Of a DNA stretch of 64,000 nt, positions 1-8,864 are shown piece by piece; positions within the stretch are counted from its first letter, which is position 1; every line of letters starts with the position of its first letter. The notes under the pieces are model-generated. The model was not told the DNA's origin, did not search any database, and saw only the letters and a program-made list of their open reading frames with translations. Made by a program: the position numbers and the translations under genes. Source of the DNA: JANXSF01 sp043745195 (GTDB lineage Bacteria; Acidobacteriota; Terriglobia; Bryobacterales; Bryobacteraceae); NCBI GenBank assembly GCA_043745195.1, contig JAYTTF010000095.1, positions 1-64,000 of the forward strand, given 5' to 3'.

Positions 1-600
1 CCTTGGATCTTCATCTCGCGGCTGCCCAACCGAGCCAGAGTTGATCAGCCAACTGGCCGTGTCGTCCACCTCGAAATGAACTTGGGCCTTGGAATACGCG
101 GGTCCAACTGCTTGACGAATGCCGTTTCGATGGCAATAGAAAACGCCCTGATGATGGGTGTGCCCAAAGAACAGCACATTGGCTCCCAGCTGTCCGGCAA
201 CTTGATATGCATCGGCGATGTCGAAAATGTATTCATCCTCATCGCGAACTGATCCATGTAGAATTCGCATGCCTTCGAAATCAATGGGGCCCTGCGGCAA
301 CTGCTGCAGCCATGCTTTGTTTTCCGGCGAAAGAGTTTTAAGGGTCCAGCGAGCAGCAGACACTGCCAGAGGGCTGAGGTTTTTGAGGGATGATTCTGTG
401 GAGCAAAATTTGTCGTGGTTGCCGCGAACGGTTAGAATTACGCTCAAACGAACCCAATCCGCGACCAGGTTCGGATCGGCCCCGTATCCCACCACATCGC
501 CACAGCAGATTACTTGGGCATAACGACCCTCGGCTGCTGCAAGTACAGCCTGCAGGGCCTCCCAATTGCCGTGGATGTCAGAAATGATTAGGTAGACCAC
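1..600 (-). CDS. Metallophosphoesterase, calcineurin-like (partial, runs off window start)
   Basis: Read from a GTG at 600 down to base 1, giving 200 residues with no stop, so the C-terminus lies outside the window. The protein shows the binuclear-metal phosphoesterase motifs in order: SDIHGN near residue 8, GDVVGYG near 38, GNHD near 62 and GHTHH near 143. This layout matches small cytosolic YfcE/diadenosine-tetraphosphatase-like phosphodiesterases; the substrate cannot be told. No signal peptide is visible. The GTG start lies inside the end of the upstream phosphoesterase gene (13-base overlap), so the two are probably translationally coupled. An upstream in-frame start is not excluded, but the first motif sits only a few residues after this GTG, as usual in the family. 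Confidence 0.85.
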   Translation of the reverse strand, partial: MVYLIISDIHGNWEALQAVLAAAEGRYAQVICCGDVVGYGADPNLVADWVRLSVILTVRGNHDKFCSTESSLKNLSPLAVSAARWTLKTLSPENKAWLQQLPQGPIDFEGMRILHGSVRDEDEYIFDIADAYQVAGQLGANVLFFGHTHHQGVFYCHRNGIRQAVGPAYSKAQVHFEVDDTASWLINSGSVGQPRDEDPR

Positions 601-1796
601 AATCGAATCGCGGCGATTTCAGGCGGAGCGCCGATGCGTGCAGGAAGCCCAACGGTTCCAATGCCTCGCGTCACAAAAATTCTGGAGTCGCCTATTTCAT
701 AATCGCCATAGACGTAGGGGGTGTAGAAGCGGGCAATGTTCATGTGTTGATGAAGAATTTCGACTGATACCTGGCCACCGTGTGTGTGTCCTGAAAGGGT
801 TAGATCCCAACCTTGTTCGGCAGCTTTTTCAAATACTCCAGGATTGTGTGATAGCAATAGGTTCAAGGTTTCCGGGGAATGATCCAGCAGCTTTTCGGCA
901 TCCGTCAATGAAGGTTTAGAGGTTGTCTGGTAATCCACACCTGCCAGATTAATGGACGCACTTCCGCGCTTCAGTTGAAGATTCCGCCGCCGCAGAATGT
1001 TGACGCCCAACTTGCCGCACTCACGCTCCACATAGCCTTCACACCTGGCATATACTTCGTGGTTGCCGTTGCATCCGTAAACACCTAAATCAGCTTTCAG
1101 CCGGCCTAGTTGCCGAATGCATGCATCCAGCGGATCTCCACTGCGGGTGATCAAATCGCCGGTCATCACCATCAAATGTGGCTTCGTTTCATTCGCCATG
1201 TCGATTGCATAAGCCAGTTCTTTCTCTGATAAGAAGGCGCTGAGGTGGATATCAGACACCTGAGTAATTAAGAAACCATTCAGATCCTTTGGAAGACCGG
1301 GGATTTTAAGATCTTTAGTTACCAGTCGCAGGTCCCTGCGTTCGATGAACACGCCAAATCCAGTGGCAAGTGCAGGTGCGGCAACTAAGGCCGTCTGAGC
1401 CGCAGTTAGAAAATGACGCCTACCCGCATGGAATTTGGGGCTGGTGACGGCTTTCGCTTCGAGGAAACGCGCTAAAGCAAGTGCGATAGTTGAACCCACA
1501 GCCACCATGGCCCAAAGGATTAAGCCGCCCCGGATCCAGTGAATGATAGGATGTTCCGGGAGATGTTGCCAAGCCAATGGGAGTTGAAAAATCAAGCCCA
1601 AAGCACACAGGAAACCGCTTACCCAAATGGATCGGTTCACCAGGTTCTTATTGCGGACCAACCAATTATCCGCTTTGGACTGATTGTGCCAACGGTATAG
1701 GACGATGTGACAAAAGGCAGCCAGTATCGCCTCGGAAATTTCCGGGATGAAATGGGAGAGTTCTCCTGTAGTGCTGGAAAGGGACAGACGAAACAC
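588..1796 (-). CDS. Membrane-anchored metallophosphoesterase (YkuE-like)
   Basis: 402 residues from a GTG at 1796. The N-terminal third is hydrophobic, with membrane segments around residues 55-75 and 85-110, followed by a basic linker with a second RRHFLTAA hydrophobic stretch near 128. The C-terminal domain carries VSDIHLSAF, MTGDLI, GNHEVY, LLLSHNP and LSGHTHGGQV, the full metal-binding set of YkuE/YaeI-type phosphodiesterases. Family members act at the membrane, some as UDP-diacylglucosamine or lipid phosphatases, but this substrate is not determinable here. The gene ends inside the next gene (13-base overlap). The start is uncertain because the AGGAG lies only 2 bases before the GTG; a later start would remove part of the first hydrophobic region. 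Confidence 0.85.
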   Translation of the reverse strand: MFRLSLSSTTGELSHFIPEISEAILAAFCHIVLYRWHNQSKADNWLVRNKNLVNRSIWVSGFLCALGLIFQLPLAWQHLPEHPIIHWIRGGLILWAMVAVGSTIALALARFLEAKAVTSPKFHAGRRHFLTAAQTALVAAPALATGFGVFIERRDLRLVTKDLKIPGLPKDLNGFLITQVSDIHLSAFLSEKELAYAIDMANETKPHLMVMTGDLITRSGDPLDACIRQLGRLKADLGVYGCNGNHEVYARCEGYVERECGKLGVNILRRRNLQLKRGSASINLAGVDYQTTSKPSLTDAEKLLDHSPETLNLLLSHNPGVFEKAAEQGWDLTLSGHTHGGQVSVEILHQHMNIARFYTPYVYGDYEIGDSRIFVTRGIGTVGLPARIGAPPEIAAIRLWST

Positions 1797-1861
1797 TCCT
1801 CTCTCTATAATATCGTCAGAAAACGAATTCTGCTTTAGGTTTTAGAGTACTTTCTGAAAGT

Positions 1862-3205
1862 TTACCTTGGCCGCTGTTGGGGAGGGATTTGCGGCTGTGG
1901 TTGACCGAACGGCGAACCTTGCCCGAAAGGGGTGCCTGAGCCAAAAGGGGAAGTGCCCGAACCAGTTGAGGATGGCTTATTCCCATTGCTATTGTTGCCA
2001 TTGCTATTGTTGCTGTTGGTCGTGTTGCTATTGCTGTTCGCATTTTGAACTTGCCCGGTACCGGCCTTTTGACCACTCTTATCCTGCGCCGGGTCATACA
2101 CGAATTCCCATTCCTTAATATTGCTCCGTTCGTTTACCCGCTTGATCCCCTCTGCATCGTGCTTGCTGGCGATACCGGCAATCCCGGCACCTTGCGGAGT
2201 GCTGGGCTGGCCGATGGAATTGGCGATCTGCTGTCCGTTGGGATTTGGGGTGGTCAACAGGCGTTGGATCATTCCGAGTGCGGGATTGTTAGCACCACTC
2301 AGGGGTGCTTGGTTGGGAACCGTCTGCGGCTGCTGTTGCTGCTGGTTGCCATTCGGGAATGGATTGTAGGGCGTGTACGGCTGCGGATTCGTTTGCGAAT
2401 TTGCAGCTCCGGTGGGATACCCGGGGAATCGCACCGGTTGTCCGGGTTGACCGGGGACAATGCCAGGAGGCAGAAATCCGGGTGGCAAATTGGAACCTGG
2501 GAATGAGGGCTGACCGGCAACAACGGGTCCCGGCGAGCCGTAACCCTGATTCGGCTGATTCGGATTCGGTTGGTTCGGATTCGGCTGATTCGGATTGTTG
2601 GGGTCCGGTGGATTATTTGGATCCACCGGATTGTTCGGATTGTTTGGGTCCACCCCAATGCGATACCCAGGCTGTTCACTCGCCCGCCGAGGACCGCCGG
2701 GCAGATTCGCCGCCGCCAGATTTGGATCCTGGTACCCAGTGATTACAGCCGTCGTGGTTGAAGTTGCAGCGCCCAACGCCGCCACTTGACCAGCACTGGC
2801 ATCCTGCCCCGGTTGTCCAGGTTGCCCAGGTTGCCCGGGTTGACCTGGCTTCTTGACCAGTGAATCTGTTAGCTGCCCGTTATTTGAGTGAATCAGACGC
2901 CAATCATCCTTGCCGGAGAAAGGATCTACATATCGGCGGCGCAGGAAACGAATCTGGTTCGTGTTTTCCAAATCGTCCAGAGTCTGTGGGGGCTTTTTCA
3001 GTTTCCGTTGATACAACTGGATCGCACGAACGTACTGATTACCCCGCTGCACCAGTAATTCTTCTTTCGCACGGCGACCTTCAAACACAAGCCGGGGCAT
3101 CTCCATATAAAGGGTGATCGCAATGGCTGCCGCCATCACCATCACAAGCATGATGGCGAATCCACCTTGACCCTGCCGCCGTGATTTGTGCTGCTTCAAC
3201 TTCAT
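1862..3205 (-). CDS. Pseudopilin-like protein with collagen-like and Asn/Pro-rich repeats
   Basis: 447 residues. The N-terminus has a basic leader ending QGQGG followed by FAIMLVMVMAAA, a type IV prepilin cleavage site and hydrophobic helix, then a GspG-like amphipathic stretch (EGRRAKEELL, YQRKLKKPPQTLDDL). Position +5 of the mature protein is Leu rather than the usual Glu, as in GspK-type minor pseudopilins. From about residue 118 it becomes low complexity: four PGQ triplets, then PNNP/PNQPN repeats around 190-220, a proline/glutamine-rich middle and a Ser/Asn/Gly-rich tail. A normal GspG is about 150 residues, so about two thirds is extra and probably disordered. It starts inside the end of the GspC/PilP-like gene (4-base overlap) and closes the secretion operon. 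Confidence 0.75.
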   Translation of the reverse strand: MKLKQHKSRRQGQGGFAIMLVMVMAAAIAITLYMEMPRLVFEGRRAKEELLVQRGNQYVRAIQLYQRKLKKPPQTLDDLENTNQIRFLRRRYVDPFSGKDDWRLIHSNNGQLTDSLVKKPGQPGQPGQPGQPGQDASAGQVAALGAATSTTTAVITGYQDPNLAAANLPGGPRRASEQPGYRIGVDPNNPNNPVDPNNPPDPNNPNQPNPNQPNPNQPNQGYGSPGPVVAGQPSFPGSNLPPGFLPPGIVPGQPGQPVRFPGYPTGAANSQTNPQPYTPYNPFPNGNQQQQQPQTVPNQAPLSGANNPALGMIQRLLTTPNPNGQQIANSIGQPSTPQGAGIAGIASKHDAEGIKRVNERSNIKEWEFVYDPAQDKSGQKAGTGQVQNANSNSNTTNSNNSNGNNSNGNKPSSTGSGTSPFGSGTPFGQGSPFGQPQPQIPPQQRPR

Positions 3206-3930
3206 GTGCCCTGCTGCGCTTCTTCCAAGGGTAATGTCTGCTCGTAACTCTGCTGTGTATCTTCCACTACAGCCGAATTCAGGCCGATACGAATCACTTT
3301 AAACCGTTTGCGGATCAGGTCGCCTTCCCCGGCCACGTAGATCTCTTCTCCTTCCAGGAAAAAGGCGCGCTTCGATGCCTGCCTTGCGCCACCCAGGAAG
3401 CCGAAAAACTTCAGCGGGATGGGTGTTTTAGGAACTACCGGAGGCTGTGGAGGCGTAGGGTTGGTTAACGCAGCAACTGTAGCAGCTACCGCTCCAGTCA
3501 TCCTATTCTTCGCCGGATCAATCGGCGGCGGAGTCGGTGCCTTTACGATTGGTGCCGCACCAAAATCGAACAAACTGCGGCTACCACCAGCCAGATTCAC
3601 GCGCTGCACTTTTGCTAACAAATCCAGCCGTAAAGAAGGGTCCACCGTGGCCGGATCAATTGCTTCTTTGCGAGGTTTCAGCGATGGTTTGAAATCCTGC
3701 AAGCTGGCCTTGGTCCCTGTGCGCCGCGAGTTGGTTTGCCTGGCAGGAACCTGCTGCCGCACCGCTGGGATCGCAGCCGCCGTAGAATTCCCCGCTGTCA
3801 TCTTCCGGCTAGCCTGGCTGCGCGCATCATTCTCCGGACTATCCGGACGGTTGGCCCAATACAGAATCGCGGCTAAGCACAGAATGGCCCCAAGAATTTT
3901 CACCTGCTTCGGATCAGCGCCCAGTGTCAT
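3202..3930 (-). CDS. GspC/PilP-like inner-membrane linker protein
   Basis: 242 residues: a short cytoplasmic N-terminus, one membrane segment at about 10-25, a Pro/Ala/Arg-rich periplasmic linker, and a C-terminal beta-rich domain of about 70 residues beginning TPIPLKFFGFL and containing FFLEGEEIYVAGEGD and KVIRIGLNSAVVED. This matches the homology-region architecture of GspC and PilP, which link the inner-membrane platform to the outer-membrane secretin. Sequence similarity by eye is modest, so the call rests on architecture and on its place directly after PilO and before a pseudopilin. It overlaps both neighbours by 4 bases. No lipobox is seen, unlike classical PilP. Confidence 0.6.
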   Translation of the reverse strand: MTLGADPKQVKILGAILCLAAILYWANRPDSPENDARSQASRKMTAGNSTAAAIPAVRQQVPARQTNSRRTGTKASLQDFKPSLKPRKEAIDPATVDPSLRLDLLAKVQRVNLAGGSRSLFDFGAAPIVKAPTPPPIDPAKNRMTGAVAATVAALTNPTPPQPPVVPKTPIPLKFFGFLGGARQASKRAFFLEGEEIYVAGEGDLIRKRFKVIRIGLNSAVVEDTQQSYEQTLPLEEAQQGT

Positions 3931-4565
3931 TGTTTGCCTCCAACTCCACCAGGTAATAGCAGTGCTTGTTGCTGATCACTCAGATCGCGAACGAACGTAT
4001 TTAGTTTTAGAGAAACACTTAACAAGCCTGTCTGCGCTTGCGGGGATGCCGTCAATTGCTCAATAATCAGTAGCCGCGGATAGCGGTCAATCTGGTTCAC
4101 GAACTTCAGCAAGTCAGCATAGGTCCCTTCAAAATTCCCAGTGATGGTCAGCATGCTGAGCGTATCGGAACCTTCTATTGCTTCCTCATTCATCGACTGT
4201 TCTTTCGCGCGGATCCCCGAATTTTTCGCCATAGACGTCAATTCACTCACAACAGTTGAATACGTTGTGCGGCGATCTAAAAAGTAACCGCCTAGAAAGC
4301 TGTCGCCATCGACTTTGCCCTTTTCCACCTTGGTACCAATCATTCGCGACCGTTCAAAAATCTGCTTCTTGCTGCGAAGTTGCAACTCAAGCGCACGCCG
4401 ACGCTCTTCCAATTCATCAGAAGTGCCACCTGCTGGATAAAAAACAAAGTAGCCCGTCACCAGATTCGCCACCAAAAGCACACCCATGATGACGCGCACC
4501 CAGAAGCTGCCGCCGCGGCCTGCAATGCCGCTTTTGATCTCCGCCCAATTAAAGTTTTTGAGCAT
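3927..4565 (-). CDS. pilO: PilO-like type IV pilus/type II secretion assembly protein
   Basis: 212 residues with a cytoplasmic N-terminus, one transmembrane segment at about 22-45, a coiled-coil stretch rich in Glu/Arg (about 50-85) and a periplasmic ferredoxin-like domain. The motif region ITGNFEGTYADLLKFVNQIDRYPRLLII is cut here to its key feature, the FEGTYADLLKF-N-ID core, which is typical of PilO/GspM-like proteins. Its partner PilN lies immediately upstream with a 17-base overlap, as in most pilMNOP operons, where PilN and PilO form a heterodimer that connects PilM to the periplasm. Confidence 0.8.
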   Translation of the reverse strand: MLKNFNWAEIKSGIAGRGGSFWVRVIMGVLLVANLVTGYFVFYPAGGTSDELEERRRALELQLRSKKQIFERSRMIGTKVEKGKVDGDSFLGGYFLDRRTTYSTVVSELTSMAKNSGIRAKEQSMNEEAIEGSDTLSMLTITGNFEGTYADLLKFVNQIDRYPRLLIIEQLTASPQAQTGLLSVSLKLNTFVRDLSDQQQALLLPGGVGGKQ

Positions 4566-5115
4566 AATTCACGCTGATCCTATATCGCAACAAGGGTTCA
4601 CTTTGGCTGGGCGGCAGTGAGGAATGCACCTGCGTCCCACCAAATAACGGCGAAGTTTCCAGCCGTTTTATCAGTTCAATAATCGGTTCCGCCGATGTGC
4701 AGCCCACCACCATATCCAATTGAATTTCGTTCTTGTTGTCCACCTGCGGACGGACCGAAACAATGCGCACAGAGTAGGGCAGAACTTGTTCCAGATCTCC
4801 AAAAATCCGCGTCCAACTGATGCCTTTCCTGGCGATCAGATTATTCAAAAACAGATTCCGTTCCAGCGTTTCTGAGTTGCCGGAAGTACGCAAAACGCCA
4901 TTGACGCCTGATTGCTCCTTATCCACTGCGGCTACCAATTTTTCCAGTTTCTCAATGGATCGCCGTTCCTCGGCTTTCGTCTGATGTTCGTGCCAAACCA
5001 TTAAGCCAAGCGCGACAAAACTGGCAAGCATCAACCCACTCAGCAGCGAAGAGGCAACCAGCAGCGCCCGCTCCCGCCGGAATGGTTCCGATGCAAGATT
5101 AATTCCAATGCGCAT
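4549..5115 (-). CDS. pilN: PilN-like assembly protein
   Basis: 188 residues. It opens with MRIGINLASEPFRRER, the short conserved cytoplasmic tail with the INLA(S/T)EPFR-type motif by which PilN docks on PilM. A single transmembrane helix follows (about 20-42), then a coiled coil and a periplasmic domain (SVRPQVDNKNEIQLDMVVGC and a terminal LRYRISVNY strand). It lies 3 bases after pilM and overlaps pilO. The conserved tail plus gene order make the assignment firm, though the host system may be a type II-like secretion machine instead of a pilus. Confidence 0.82.
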   Translation of the reverse strand: MRIGINLASEPFRRERALLVASSLLSGLMLASFVALGLMVWHEHQTKAEERRSIEKLEKLVAAVDKEQSGVNGVLRTSGNSETLERNLFLNNLIARKGISWTRIFGDLEQVLPYSVRIVSVRPQVDNKNEIQLDMVVGCTSAEPIIELIKRLETSPLFGGTQVHSSLPPSQSEPLLRYRISVNYAQKL

Positions 5116-5118
5116 CTT

Positions 5119-6018
5119 CTAAGCTGCTCCCTTTGAGGTTAGAAACCCCTGAATCCCAGCGTTCGCCTCACCTGCCATCCCCATGGGACTGCGCAATGGT
5201 TCCACCGGCAGGCCGCTTTCCCTCGCCAAATATTCTTCAAACCCTTGCACCCGGTCGAAGCCGCACAGCACTAACCGATCGGGCTTCAACTTCCATTCAT
5301 CTTCCATAAATGCCATGGTTGGGAACAGCACGCCTGCCACTTCCTGCGGAGACACTTCCATCAACTCAACGGTGCGAACCATTTTCAAGGTGCGTCCACG
5401 GAATACGGCAGCAGTCAGAACACCGCCAGACTGCTTCAGCAACAGCGATGTGCCTTCTGCGGGCATCAAATCACAAGCCGCCAAAGTAGACGTGGTAATG
5501 ATGCCGGGCCAAAATCCTGAAGTCCGAAACGGTGCTTCGTAGCGCGCCAAAATCTCCTGGGCGATTACGGCAACCACCACTTCAATCTTGCCGCCCTCAA
5601 ATCTTGTTTGCGGGAAAAAACTGACTGAAGCCTGATCCACATCGAATGGGACGCTCTTCTTCAAACGGAACTTCACTAGCGCCATCTGCTCTTCCGGTTT
5701 CTTCGGAAGATCGTCGAAATCCAGCACCGTCACGCGGCCGCAATAATCAGGCAGGATCAAAACGGCACCAGGCCGCTTGCGCGATGGCGGCGGAGCAAGA
5801 TCAGCTACTGCTTGAAAGAACGCCTCAGGCCGCAACATATTATCGTGGGCCGGCGATATGGCCAACACATCCCCGTCAATTTCCTTCGTCCCGGAATCAA
5901 ACGTCTGTTTGCCTTTGGCGCGACGCGCCCAGGCTATTTGACCAGAACCGATTTCGAAAACGAATTCCGGTGGAGGATCGTCGAAGATTCGCGTAATTGT
6001 TCCCATGACGTCGTTCAT
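5119..6018 (-). CDS. pilM: PilM-like cytoplasmic actin-fold protein
   Basis: 299 residues, without membrane segments. The N-terminus FEIGSGQIAWARR resembles the first phosphate-binding strand of the actin/FtsA-like fold used by PilM, and later segments (LPDYCGRVTVLDFDDLP, VKFRLKKSVPFDVDQ) match the region before the PilM catalytic-like core, where the family has FRLKKSVPF-type sequences. PilM binds the cytoplasmic tail of PilN and links it to the PilB motor. It sits 1 base after gspE/pilB and 3 bases before pilN. The family is about 350 residues; this copy is somewhat short and divergent. Confidence 0.72.
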   Translation of the reverse strand: MNDVMGTITRIFDDPPPEFVFEIGSGQIAWARRAKGKQTFDSGTKEIDGDVLAISPAHDNMLRPEAFFQAVADLAPPPSRKRPGAVLILPDYCGRVTVLDFDDLPKKPEEQMALVKFRLKKSVPFDVDQASVSFFPQTRFEGGKIEVVVAVIAQEILARYEAPFRTSGFWPGIITTSTLAACDLMPAEGTSLLLKQSGGVLTAAVFRGRTLKMVRTVELMEVSPQEVAGVLFPTMAFMEDEWKLKPDRLVLCGFDRVQGFEEYLARESGLPVEPLRSPMGMAGEANAGIQGFLTSKGAA

Positions 6019-6019
6019 A

Positions 6020-7639
6020 TTAAGTCTCGATGAAAGTCACTTTGTTGATTTCGCGCAAGGTGGTAATCCCCAGCCGCACTTTGTCCACCGCTGCTTCGCG
6101 CAGGAAGGTCATTCCTTCTTCGCGTGCTGCCCGCTTGATCTCCGACCCAGGCCGTTTTTCCAGAATCAAATCGCGGATGCGCTCGCTCAAATCCAACAGT
6201 TCATGAATGGCGGTACGGCCCCGGAACCCTGTGCCTCCGCATTCAAAACAACCGGTGCCTTCATAAAACGTGATTTGCTTCCACTCCTCCAAGTTTAAGC
6301 CGCTGTCAATGATTTCCTGATCTGGATACGTAGTCGGCGCCTTGCAATGTTCACAAATCACACGCACCAACCGTTGTGCCAAAATGCAATTCATGGCAGC
6401 GACAAAGTTGTACGGTTCCACTCCCATGTTTAAGAAGCGGCCCAGCACGTCCAGCACGTTGTTGGCGTGGACAGTGGTGAACACCAAGTGACCGGTCAGC
6501 GCAGCATTGATGGCAATTTGCGCCGTTTCCTGATCACGAATTTCGCCCACCATGATCTTGTCCGGATCGTGACGCAAAATCGAACGCAATCCACGAGCAA
6601 AGGTCAGCCCCTTTTTCTCGTTCACCGGAATTTGCGTGATCCCCTTCAACTGATATTCCACGGGATCTTCAATGGTGATGATCTTGTCTTCGTCGTTCTT
6701 AATTTCCGAAAGCGCCGCGTACAGTGTGGTGGTCTTACCGGAACCGGTTGGCCCGGTGACCAGCACCATTCCGTAAGGCTCCTTGATATAGCGGCGAAAC
6801 TTGAGGATATCGTTTTCCGCAAAACCGACTACTTCCAGCGTCAATTTCGAGAACTTCTCGCTCATCGACTCTTTATCCAATACACGAAGCACGGCATCTT
6901 CGCCATGGATCGTCGGCATAATGGAAACGCGGAAATCGATCAGCCGGCCTTTATACCGCACACGGAAACGGCCGTCCTGCGGCACGCGCCGCTCGGCAAT
7001 ATCCAGTTCGCTCATCACCTTAATACGGCTGATGATGGTAGCATGCCAATCCTTGGCAATCGGCGGCATGGCGTAGTGCAGCACGCCGTCAATCCGATAC
7101 TTAATGGCAACTTCCTGATCGCGCGTTTCAATGTGAATATCACTGGCGCGGCGTTCCAGGGCATTGAACAAAGTTGTATCCACTAACTTGATAACCGGAG
7201 CAATGTCGTCCCCATTGGCGGAACGCTCAATAGAAAGCGTTTCATCAGGGTTGTCTTCTTCACCGACAACATCCAGTGCAAACCCTTCGGTTACTTCTTC
7301 CAGAACCCTGTTCGATTGTTCGGTCTTTTTCAACAAGTCCGAAATTTGCGAAAGCGTCGCCACCTTAATGCGTACGCGACGGCGCAGCAGCATGGTTAGC
7401 TCGTCAATCAAGTTCAAGTTGCGCGGATCGGCAACTGCAACTTCCAGCACTCCGTCCACTTCACCCACCGGCACAAAGTTATAGCGGAACATCATGTCCA
7501 CCGGAACCAGGCGCAGCAAATCGTGATCCAACTTGCCTTCTTTCAGGTCGATGAATTCCGAATGGTAACGGCGCGCGAGGTGCTGTGCTTCCGCCGTTTC
7601 CGATAATGGGTCAACCAATCGAATGCGATCTGTAGCCAT
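6020..7639 (-). CDS. gspE: GspE/PilB-type secretion or pilus assembly ATPase
   Basis: 539 residues from the ATG at 7639, which follows the gspF stop by 1 base; an upstream TTG/ATG region would run into gspF and is not needed. It contains an N-terminal MshEN-like domain, then the ATPase core with DIHIETRDQEV, the Walker A GPTGSGKTTTLY near 296, the Asp-box/Walker B region around TIEDPVEY and VGEIRDQETAQIA, and HANNVLDVLGR. A zinc-binding tetracysteine is present (CEHC near 428 and CFECGG near 464), which is standard for GspE/PilB and absent from retraction ATPases such as PilT. It powers pseudopilus or pilus extension from the cytoplasmic face. Confidence 0.93.
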   Translation of the reverse strand: MATDRIRLVDPLSETAEAQHLARRYHSEFIDLKEGKLDHDLLRLVPVDMMFRYNFVPVGEVDGVLEVAVADPRNLNLIDELTMLLRRRVRIKVATLSQISDLLKKTEQSNRVLEEVTEGFALDVVGEEDNPDETLSIERSANGDDIAPVIKLVDTTLFNALERRASDIHIETRDQEVAIKYRIDGVLHYAMPPIAKDWHATIISRIKVMSELDIAERRVPQDGRFRVRYKGRLIDFRVSIMPTIHGEDAVLRVLDKESMSEKFSKLTLEVVGFAENDILKFRRYIKEPYGMVLVTGPTGSGKTTTLYAALSEIKNDEDKIITIEDPVEYQLKGITQIPVNEKKGLTFARGLRSILRHDPDKIMVGEIRDQETAQIAINAALTGHLVFTTVHANNVLDVLGRFLNMGVEPYNFVAAMNCILAQRLVRVICEHCKAPTTYPDQEIIDSGLNLEEWKQITFYEGTGCFECGGTGFRGRTAIHELLDLSERIRDLILEKRPGSEIKRAAREEGMTFLREAAVDKVRLGITTLREINKVTFIET

Positions 7640-7640
7640 G

Positions 7641-8864
7641 TTAACCCCCCATATGATCGGCCAACGAGAAGATCGGCAAGTAGAGCGCGACCAGGACGAA
7701 AGCCACAAAAATGCCCATGAATATCATGATCGCGGGCTCAATCAGCGACAGCACAGCTTGCATCCGCACCTGCACGTCGTCTTCGTAAAATTCAGCAACA
7801 GAACCCAGCATCGCCGGTAGCGCACCTGTCGATTCACCCACCTCAATCATGTCCACCGAAAGCTCCGGGAAAATCCCTGTTTCCTTCACCGAGCTATATA
7901 AAGTTTGTCCCTCACGAACCGACTTCCGCACTTTCTCAAGCGACTTGCGGATCAGCGAAGCCCCCACCGACTCCCCCGCCGTTTCCAGAGCCTGTACCAG
8001 CGGAATGCCACCAATCAGCAATGTGGAAAGCACCCTGGCAAACTGCGCCACTTGGTATTTAATCCAGATTTCCCCAAAGATGGGCGTATTCAGCTTGATG
8101 CGATCCAGCACCGGTTGTGCCGCCTCCGTTTTAGCCCAGAAGTAGAAGCTGACGCCCCCAATCACCATTGCTGCCAAGCCAAACAACACGTAATCCTTGG
8201 CCGTGGTTCCTACCGCGATCAGCACCTGGGTGATGGCCGGAAGTTGTGCGTTCATGCTGTTGTAGAGCTCCGCAAAGTTTGGCACCACGTAAGTGATCAG
8301 GAAGATGATCAGGAAAATCACCAGGATAATCAGCAGGCAGGGATAGATCAACGAAACTATGATCTTCTTCTTCACTGCAAGGGTCAACTTTTGATAAGTA
8401 ATGTAGCGATCCAGCACTTCCACCAAAGCGCCACTTTTTTCGCCAGCCATAATGGAGGTGACGTAGATTATCGGGAAGGCTCCGGGCCGCGCAAAAGCAT
8501 CCGACAGCAATGCGCCGTTCTTCACCTCGTCGCGCACGGCTTTCACATAAGGACTCAACTTTTCGTCAGTCAACCGCTCAGAAAGCAGATCCAAAGCTTT
8601 CAAAATCGGCAAGCCGGCGCGGATCAAAGTGACAAACTGCTGATTGAAGATCAGGAATTTTTCCAGGTTGATCTTCTTCTTTTTGTTCCCCGACCCAATA
8701 TTGATGGAAGTCATCGCCTGAGCGCGGCTCTTAGGCTTGATTGAGTAGATCAAAAAGCCTTTTTCGCTGTACTTATCGCGCAGGTCACTTTCCGAAGCAG
8801 CTTCGGCCACCTGTTGGTGGATCTTGCCTCGAGCGTCAGCGTATTTGAGGATAAATTCGGCCAT
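7641..8864 (-). CDS. gspF: GspF/PilC-type inner-membrane platform protein
   Basis: 407 residues, the usual length. A cytoplasmic N-terminal domain (about 1-165) includes the F-domain signature FNQQFVTLIRAGLPILKALDLL near 75-95 and a membrane segment at about 170-195. A second T2SSF repeat follows (VAQFARVLSTLLIGGIPLVQALETAG near 275, GESTGALPAMLGSVAEFYEDDV near 345), and the C-terminus has a long hydrophobic helix (IEPAIMIFMGIFVAFVLVALYLPIF in essence). The protein forms the polytopic membrane platform that the GspE/PilB motor rotates. It starts 1 base after the lolA stop and is followed by gspE after 1 base. Confidence 0.93.
   Translation of the reverse strand: MAEFILKYADARGKIHQQVAEAASESDLRDKYSEKGFLIYSIKPKSRAQAMTSINIGSGNKKKKINLEKFLIFNQQFVTLIRAGLPILKALDLLSERLTDEKLSPYVKAVRDEVKNGALLSDAFARPGAFPIIYVTSIMAGEKSGALVEVLDRYITYQKLTLAVKKKIIVSLIYPCLLIILVIFLIIFLITYVVPNFAELYNSMNAQLPAITQVLIAVGTTAKDYVLFGLAAMVIGGVSFYFWAKTEAAQPVLDRIKLNTPIFGEIWIKYQVAQFARVLSTLLIGGIPLVQALETAGESVGASLIRKSLEKVRKSVREGQTLYSSVKETGIFPELSVDMIEVGESTGALPAMLGSVAEFYEDDVQVRMQAVLSLIEPAIMIFMGIFVAFVLVALYLPIFSLADHMGG

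Noticed and set aside
1816..2679. Long antiparallel and shifted-frame ORFs over the pseudopilin repeats, some coding for Cys/Tyr- or Ile/Arg-rich peptides
   Set aside because: They are shadows of the repetitive PGQ/PNN coding DNA, with no family motifs or ribosome sites of their own.
2545..2850. Short direct repeats that could look like a CRISPR or VNTR array
   Set aside because: The repeats are in frame, vary in length and encode PGQ and PNQP motifs of the pseudopilin; no spacers of fixed size are present.
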